Shown piece by piece: positions 5,945 to 9,334 of a DNA stretch of 9,334 bases (its first letter is position 1; the number at the start of each line of letters is the position of its first letter). Under the pieces are notes generated by a model that saw nothing but the letters and a program-made list of their open reading frames with translations, made no database searches and had not been told where the DNA came from. Location: assembly GCA_035275625.1 (NCBI GenBank), contig DATEMK010000120.1, positions 1-9,334 of the forward strand, given 5' to 3'. Made by a program: the position numbers and the translations under genes. Source of the DNA: DATEMK01 sp035275625. GTDB taxonomy: Bacteria > Bacteroidota > Bacteroidia > AKYH767-A > OLB10.

Positions 5945-6616
5945 ATGAATTCACTGTCAGCAAAATACAAAACACAACAGGAGCTGGTTGAAATAGGTGA
6001 CCTCACTTTTCAATTAATAAAGGTTACCAATATTGATGAATTGTATTTAGAATTAATTAACAAAGGTGGCGAACATGAGGATGTAAAAGATGAACGCATT
6101 CCTTACTGGGCTGACCTTTGGCACTCCGCAATCGCACTCTCGAAATATATCGTAGAAACAAATGTCATTAAGAAAAATATGCAGGTTCTTGAGATCGGTT
6201 GCGGATTGGGCTTACCCGGAATAGTTGCCGGAAAATTCAGCAACCATATTACATTCACCGATTATATTAAAGAACCCCTTGAGTTTGCGGAATACAATTG
6301 GAAATTAAATAACGATCATGCGGCACAATTTAAAATTCTCGACTGGAGAAAGCCTGACGCATCTTTTGCATCTGACGTTGTGCTTGCATCTGACGTTGCT
6401 TACGAAAAACGTTCATTCAAATACCTGCTGCATAGTTTTAAGAAATTGACAAAGCCGGGAGGTTTGATTTTAATGAGCGAACCAAACAGGCAATTTACCC
6501 GTGAGTTTTTTCGAACTTTAAAAGACAAAGGTTTTGTTTTTTCAACAGTTGAATACAATATACATTACAATGGCATCAGCACCAAAGTGAATGTTTATGA
6601 AATAAAAGCATTATAA
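5945..6616 (+). CDS. Class I SAM-dependent methyltransferase, lysine-methyltransferase-like (METTL20/21 type)
   Basis: The 223-residue protein has the seven-strand methyltransferase core. SAM-binding motif I is VLEIGCGLGLPG at 81-92; the acidic residue that usually binds the ribose hydroxyls is D106 in ITFTDY; DWR at 133-135 matches the adenine-side motif. D150-V-A-Y153 (ASDVAYE) is the DxxY motif typical of seven-strand protein lysine methyltransferases, and IPYWADLWHSAIAL (52-65) is the usual N-terminal phrase of the Methyltransf_16 / METTL20-21 group. Bacterial relatives of METTL20 methylate lysines of the electron-transfer flavoprotein beta subunit; that is a candidate role, not shown here. 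An alternative is a small-molecule N-methyltransferase of the same superfamily. The gene starts 9 bp after the DinB-like stop, so the pair is likely one transcript. It is cytoplasmic, with no signal peptide. Confidence 0.87.
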   Translation: MNSLSAKYKTQQELVEIGDLTFQLIKVTNIDELYLELINKGGEHEDVKDERIPYWADLWHSAIALSKYIVETNVIKKNMQVLEIGCGLGLPGIVAGKFSNHITFTDYIKEPLEFAEYNWKLNNDHAAQFKILDWRKPDASFASDVVLASDVAYEKRSFKYLLHSFKKLTKPGGLILMSEPNRQFTREFFRTLKDKGFVFSTVEYNIHYNGISTKVNVYEIKAL

Positions 6617-6655
6617 CTTTAATAAACATTTAACCGGAAGGTGCACACGGCTTTG

Positions 6656-6685
6656 CCATCCCTCCCCTCCGGGGAGGTTAGGTGG
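6656..6685. repeat. GC-rich hairpin, possible dispersed palindromic repeat
   Basis: CCTCCCC at 6661-6667 and GGGGAGG at 6671-6677 form a perfect 7-bp stem with a 3-base loop (TCC). As RNA the stem can extend with CCAUC (6656-6660) against GGUGG (6681-6685), one G-U pair included, across a 3-base bulge (6678-6680). This strongly GC-rich block sits in AT-rich intergenic DNA 40 bp after the methyltransferase stop and 72 bp before the receptor start. Similar CCCCTCC-GGGGAGG blocks are, as far as I recall, scattered through many Bacteroidota genomes between genes. No T run follows, so it is not a canonical terminator. Confidence 0.55.
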
Positions 6686-6756
6686 GGCTTGATCCTCTTA
6701 TGTCCTCTTTCAGACACAAATATTACTTTTACACTTCTGATTTTAAAAATTTCCTT

Positions 6757-9237
6757 ATGAAATTCAAAAGCCTCCTGCCCGTTTTATTCTTACTGTTTTC
6801 CTTTAATCGCATCAATGCACAGATGCCAATGATGGGAGGCGGCAAAGACAATAAGATCTACGATGGAAAAATTACAGGTTCAGTTGTTGATTCCGGATCT
6901 CAAAAAATTGTAGAGCTTGCCAATGTTGCCCTTTATAAATCCGGGAGTGAGAAACCGCTTGACGGAACGGTAACAGACGAAAAAGGAAATTTTAAATTAA
7001 AAAATATCAAGCCTGGAACATATAAAGTAACAGTTAGTTTTATCGGTTATTTAAACCAGGATTTTGATTCAATAGAAATCAGTGATAAAAAATACAACAT
7101 TGAATTAGGAAAAATTCTTTTCAAACCCAATACAAAGCTTTTGAATGAAGCTGTCATTGAAGGTCAGAAACCACTTGTTGAAAGCCAGATTGACAAATTA
7201 GTTTATAATGCCGATAAGGATATTACCTCCAAAGGCGGAAATGCAACTGATGTATTGCGCAAAGTTCCGATGGTCACAGTTGACCTTGACGGAAATGTTT
7301 CCCTGCAGGGAACACAAAATATAAAAGTGCTGATCAACAACAAACCTTCATCCGTTATGGCAAGCAGCGTTGCCGAAGCCATGAAAATGATCCCTGCTGA
7401 TGAAATTGAAAAAGTGGAAGTCATCACCAGCCCTTCCGCCAAGTATGACGCTGAAGGAACAGGGGGAATTATAAATATTATAACAAAGAAGAAAAATATT
7501 GAAGGCATAAGCGGAGCCATTTATGCCGGTGCAGGCACACGCTCCAGTAATTTATACATCAGCACTAATTATCATAAGGAGCGTTTTGGAACCGGGCTGA
7601 GTGTTGGAGGATTCGGTTACCGCGGAAAAGGAAAATTAAGCACTGTTCGTACAACAGAATTTTCTACGTTAACGCAGGACGGTGATAATTCAAACTACGG
7701 TTACGGACCTTTCATTCAATGGACAACCGATTACGATCTCAGCAGCAAAAATAATTTCAGCACTTCCCTGCGGTTAAATAATTTCAATAACAAATCGAGC
7801 GGCATTACAGGTAACGCTTTCTCTGTTGGCGATATTAATTATTACAACTACTCCTCTGACTTCTCCACCAAAACAGGCGGCTGGAGCTATGATGCCAATG
7901 CTAACTATAAACGGACTTTTAAAAAACCCGACCGTGAATTCACGCTTGCAGCACAATTAACGAACAACGACCGCAACACCGATTATGATGTGACCCGCAC
8001 CATTGACACCATCTTCAATCCGCTGCTTGAAAACAGCCGCAACAAAAGCCGGAACCGTGAAATAACTTTCCAGGCTGACTATGTGCATCCGTTCAGCAAA
8101 AAAGTTTCGCTCGAAACAGGAGCTAAAACTATTATGCGCGATGTAACCAGCGATTACAATTACTATATCACCAACCCCTTCAGTTATGAGCTCGTTTATG
8201 ATGCCGACAGGAGCAACGTGTTTGACTACAGCCAGGATATTTATTCAGGGTATCTGCAAGGTGCATTAACATTATCAAGATTTGGATTCAAAGCAGGCGG
8301 GCGTTTTGAGCAAACCGAAGTACATGGAAAGTTTGATAAAAGTAATCATCCGTTCAACGGCATCTACAGTAATCTTATTCCAAGCACAACTGTTTCCTGG
8401 AAAAAAGCAGGACGTTATAACCTTAAGCTGAGTTATACACAGCGTATCCAGCGACCAAGCATGAACTACCTGAATCCTTATGTAAATTCCAGCGATAAAT
8501 TTAACATCTCTTATGGCAATCCCGACCTCGAAGCGGAAAAAAGTCATGCATTTGAACTTGGCTATAACATCTTCCGCGGTTTCGGTTCCATCAACACATC
8601 CTTCTATCACCGTTTTACTAACAATGCCATTGAAAGTGTACGCTTCATTGATAGCAGTGATGTATATATAACAACTTACGACAACATCGGAAAAAATTAT
8701 TCAACAGGTGCAAGCGTAGGCGGCAACTATATCTGGAAATTAAAAATTATCATCGGTGGAAACTTTAATATTTTCTATTACAAAGTAAAATCCGCTGACC
8801 CGCTTCTTGGATTATCCAATGACGGAATAAATTACAATGTAAATCTTTTTGTCAGCTATAAGTTCAATGAAAAATGGGGCGTACAGACATTCGGAAATTT
8901 TAACGGACCCAAATACAGCGTGCAGGGAAAATCCACTTCCTTCTTCTATTACAACCTTAGTCTGAGGCGCTCATTCAAAGGCGACAAAGGCGGAATAGGG
9001 CTGGGGCTGGATAATTTTGCTTCGCGTTACATCTACTTCAAAAACACTTACACCGGCAACGATTTCACCTACACCAACACCAACCGCATCAACTTCATCG
9101 GTGTGCGGCTCAGTTTCGATTACCGTTTTGGCAAAATGGAATTCAAGCAGTCAAAAAAGAGCGGCATTAAAAACGATGACCTCAAAGAAGGCGGTGACGA
9201 CAACCAGCAGGGCGGACAGATGGGTGGAGGAAAATAA
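6757..9237 (+). CDS. TonB-dependent-receptor-like outer-membrane beta-barrel protein (CarboxypepD_reg + plug + OMP_b-brl_3 type)
   Basis: From the ATG at 6757 the product has 826 residues and starts directly with a signal peptide (KFKSLL, hydrophobic LPVLFLLFSF, likely cleavage after RINA at 21). An upstream in-frame GTG at 6682 would bury this signal behind 25 residues and lies in the GC-rich hairpin, so it is rejected. Domain order: a Met/Gly-rich start (MPMMGGGK, 23-30), a carboxypeptidase-regulatory-like beta-sandwich at about 36-108 (ITGSVVDSG to SFIGYL), a plug domain at about 130-245 (LRKVPMVTVDLDGNVSLQG, VEVITSPSAKYDAEGTGGIINI), then a barrel of about 550 residues with many aromatic-ended strands, and a hydrophilic tail ending GGQMGGGK. 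No SusD-like gene follows, so it is not a glycan-uptake SusCD pair; the substrate is unknown. The barrel ends before the tail, not with a C-terminal aromatic residue. Its length is normal for the family. Confidence 0.93.
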   Translation: MKFKSLLPVLFLLFSFNRINAQMPMMGGGKDNKIYDGKITGSVVDSGSQKIVELANVALYKSGSEKPLDGTVTDEKGNFKLKNIKPGTYKVTVSFIGYLNQDFDSIEISDKKYNIELGKILFKPNTKLLNEAVIEGQKPLVESQIDKLVYNADKDITSKGGNATDVLRKVPMVTVDLDGNVSLQGTQNIKVLINNKPSSVMASSVAEAMKMIPADEIEKVEVITSPSAKYDAEGTGGIINIITKKKNIEGISGAIYAGAGTRSSNLYISTNYHKERFGTGLSVGGFGYRGKGKLSTVRTTEFSTLTQDGDNSNYGYGPFIQWTTDYDLSSKNNFSTSLRLNNFNNKSSGITGNAFSVGDINYYNYSSDFSTKTGGWSYDANANYKRTFKKPDREFTLAAQLTNNDRNTDYDVTRTIDTIFNPLLENSRNKSRNREITFQADYVHPFSKKVSLETGAKTIMRDVTSDYNYYITNPFSYELVYDADRSNVFDYSQDIYSGYLQGALTLSRFGFKAGGRFEQTEVHGKFDKSNHPFNGIYSNLIPSTTVSWKKAGRYNLKLSYTQRIQRPSMNYLNPYVNSSDKFNISYGNPDLEAEKSHAFELGYNIFRGFGSINTSFYHRFTNNAIESVRFIDSSDVYITTYDNIGKNYSTGASVGGNYIWKLKIIIGGNFNIFYYKVKSADPLLGLSNDGINYNVNLFVSYKFNEKWGVQTFGNFNGPKYSVQGKSTSFFYYNLSLRRSFKGDKGGIGLGLDNFASRYIYFKNTYTGNDFTYTNTNRINFIGVRLSFDYRFGKMEFKQSKKSGIKNDDLKEGGDDNQQGGQMGGGK

Positions 9238-9307
9238 CTTTGGGATTATGTGGGTTAGTTTCTGTTTAACAATTCAGAGACTTTTCTGCCTCAGCTGGTG
9301 AGGAAAT

Positions 9308-9324
9308 AAAAAAAAAAAAAAAAA
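9308..9324. repeat. Run of 17 A near the window end
   Basis: The 97 bases after the receptor stop hold no gene I can support. They contain a short inverted repeat (CCTCA 9289-9293 and TGAGG 9299-9303) followed by AAATAA and 17 consecutive A. The order hairpin then A run on the plus strand does not make an intrinsic terminator in either direction. The exact count may be affected by sequencing error, which is common in homopolymers. Confidence 0.6.
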
Positions 9325-9334
9325 TAAATCTGTC

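Noticed and set aside
6367..6398. 14-base direct repeat TGCATCTGACGTTG within the methyltransferase gene, 18 bases apart
   Set aside because: It encodes ASDVVLASDVAY, which is the normal family phrase around the DxxY motif, so a recent duplication need not be invoked.
6682..6756. An N-terminal extension of the receptor beginning at the GTG at 6682
   Set aside because: It would place 25 non-signal residues before a clear signal peptide and would start inside the GC-rich hairpin. The ATG at 6757 gives a normal exported protein.
7203..8610. Minus-strand open frames inside the receptor gene
   Set aside because: They have no start context or recognisable domain and lie wholly within a well-supported gene; they are antisense shadows.
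9017..9301. Plus-strand Thr/Ser-rich open frame overlapping the end of the receptor gene
   Set aside because: The repetitive TPTPT-type sequence is a frame-shifted reading of the receptor's last barrel strands and tail, with no independent support.
9289..9324. Intrinsic terminator after the receptor gene (CCTCA/TGAGG hairpin and homopolymer)
   Set aside because: The hairpin is followed by A, not T, on the plus strand; read on the minus strand the T run comes before the hairpin. Neither order gives an intrinsic terminator.

Overview
The window looks like ordinary chromosome from a member of the Bacteroidota (Bacteroidetes). The reasons are a large TonB-dependent outer-membrane receptor of the carboxypeptidase-regulatory-domain plus 14-stranded-barrel type, two perfect matches to the phylum's -7 promoter element TAnnTTTG, AT-rich sequence, and no Shine-Dalgarno sequence at any of the eight visible start codons. 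Species cannot be told from this sequence. No tRNA, rRNA, CRISPR array, transposase or phage gene is visible.

Layout: (1) positions 1-1002, plus strand: C-terminal four-fifths of an HI0933-family flavoprotein that enters from outside the window. (2) 4124 down to 1037, minus strand: a possible three-gene set read in the order GT4 glycosyltransferase, FIH-like JmjC/cupin_8 oxygenase, exported coiled-coil protein of unknown function (gaps 47 and 107 bp). (3) 4125-4334: a divergent promoter region with one perfect -7 box in each direction and two dyads. (4) 4335-5015, plus: MsrA made as a probable lipoprotein. (5) 5286-5065, minus: a small DUF2007-like protein, convergent with msrA and separated from it by an 11-bp inverted repeat. 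(6) 5468-6616, plus: a tight DinB-like / lysine-methyltransferase-like gene pair. (7) 6656-6685: a GC-rich hairpin that stands out from its AT-rich surroundings. (8) 6757-9237, plus: the outer-membrane receptor. (9) 9238-9334: non-coding, ending in a run of 17 A.

No clearly new multi-gene system is evident. The parts most worth a second look are the oxygenase that resembles the asparaginyl hydroxylase FIH and sits next to a glycosyltransferase, the hairpin in the predicted glycosyltransferase leader, the GC-rich hairpin before the receptor gene, and the DinB-methyltransferase pair. Several genes act on or at the envelope (receptor, MsrA lipoprotein, exported coiled-coil protein, possibly the glycosyltransferase), but nothing in the sequence ties them into one pathway.
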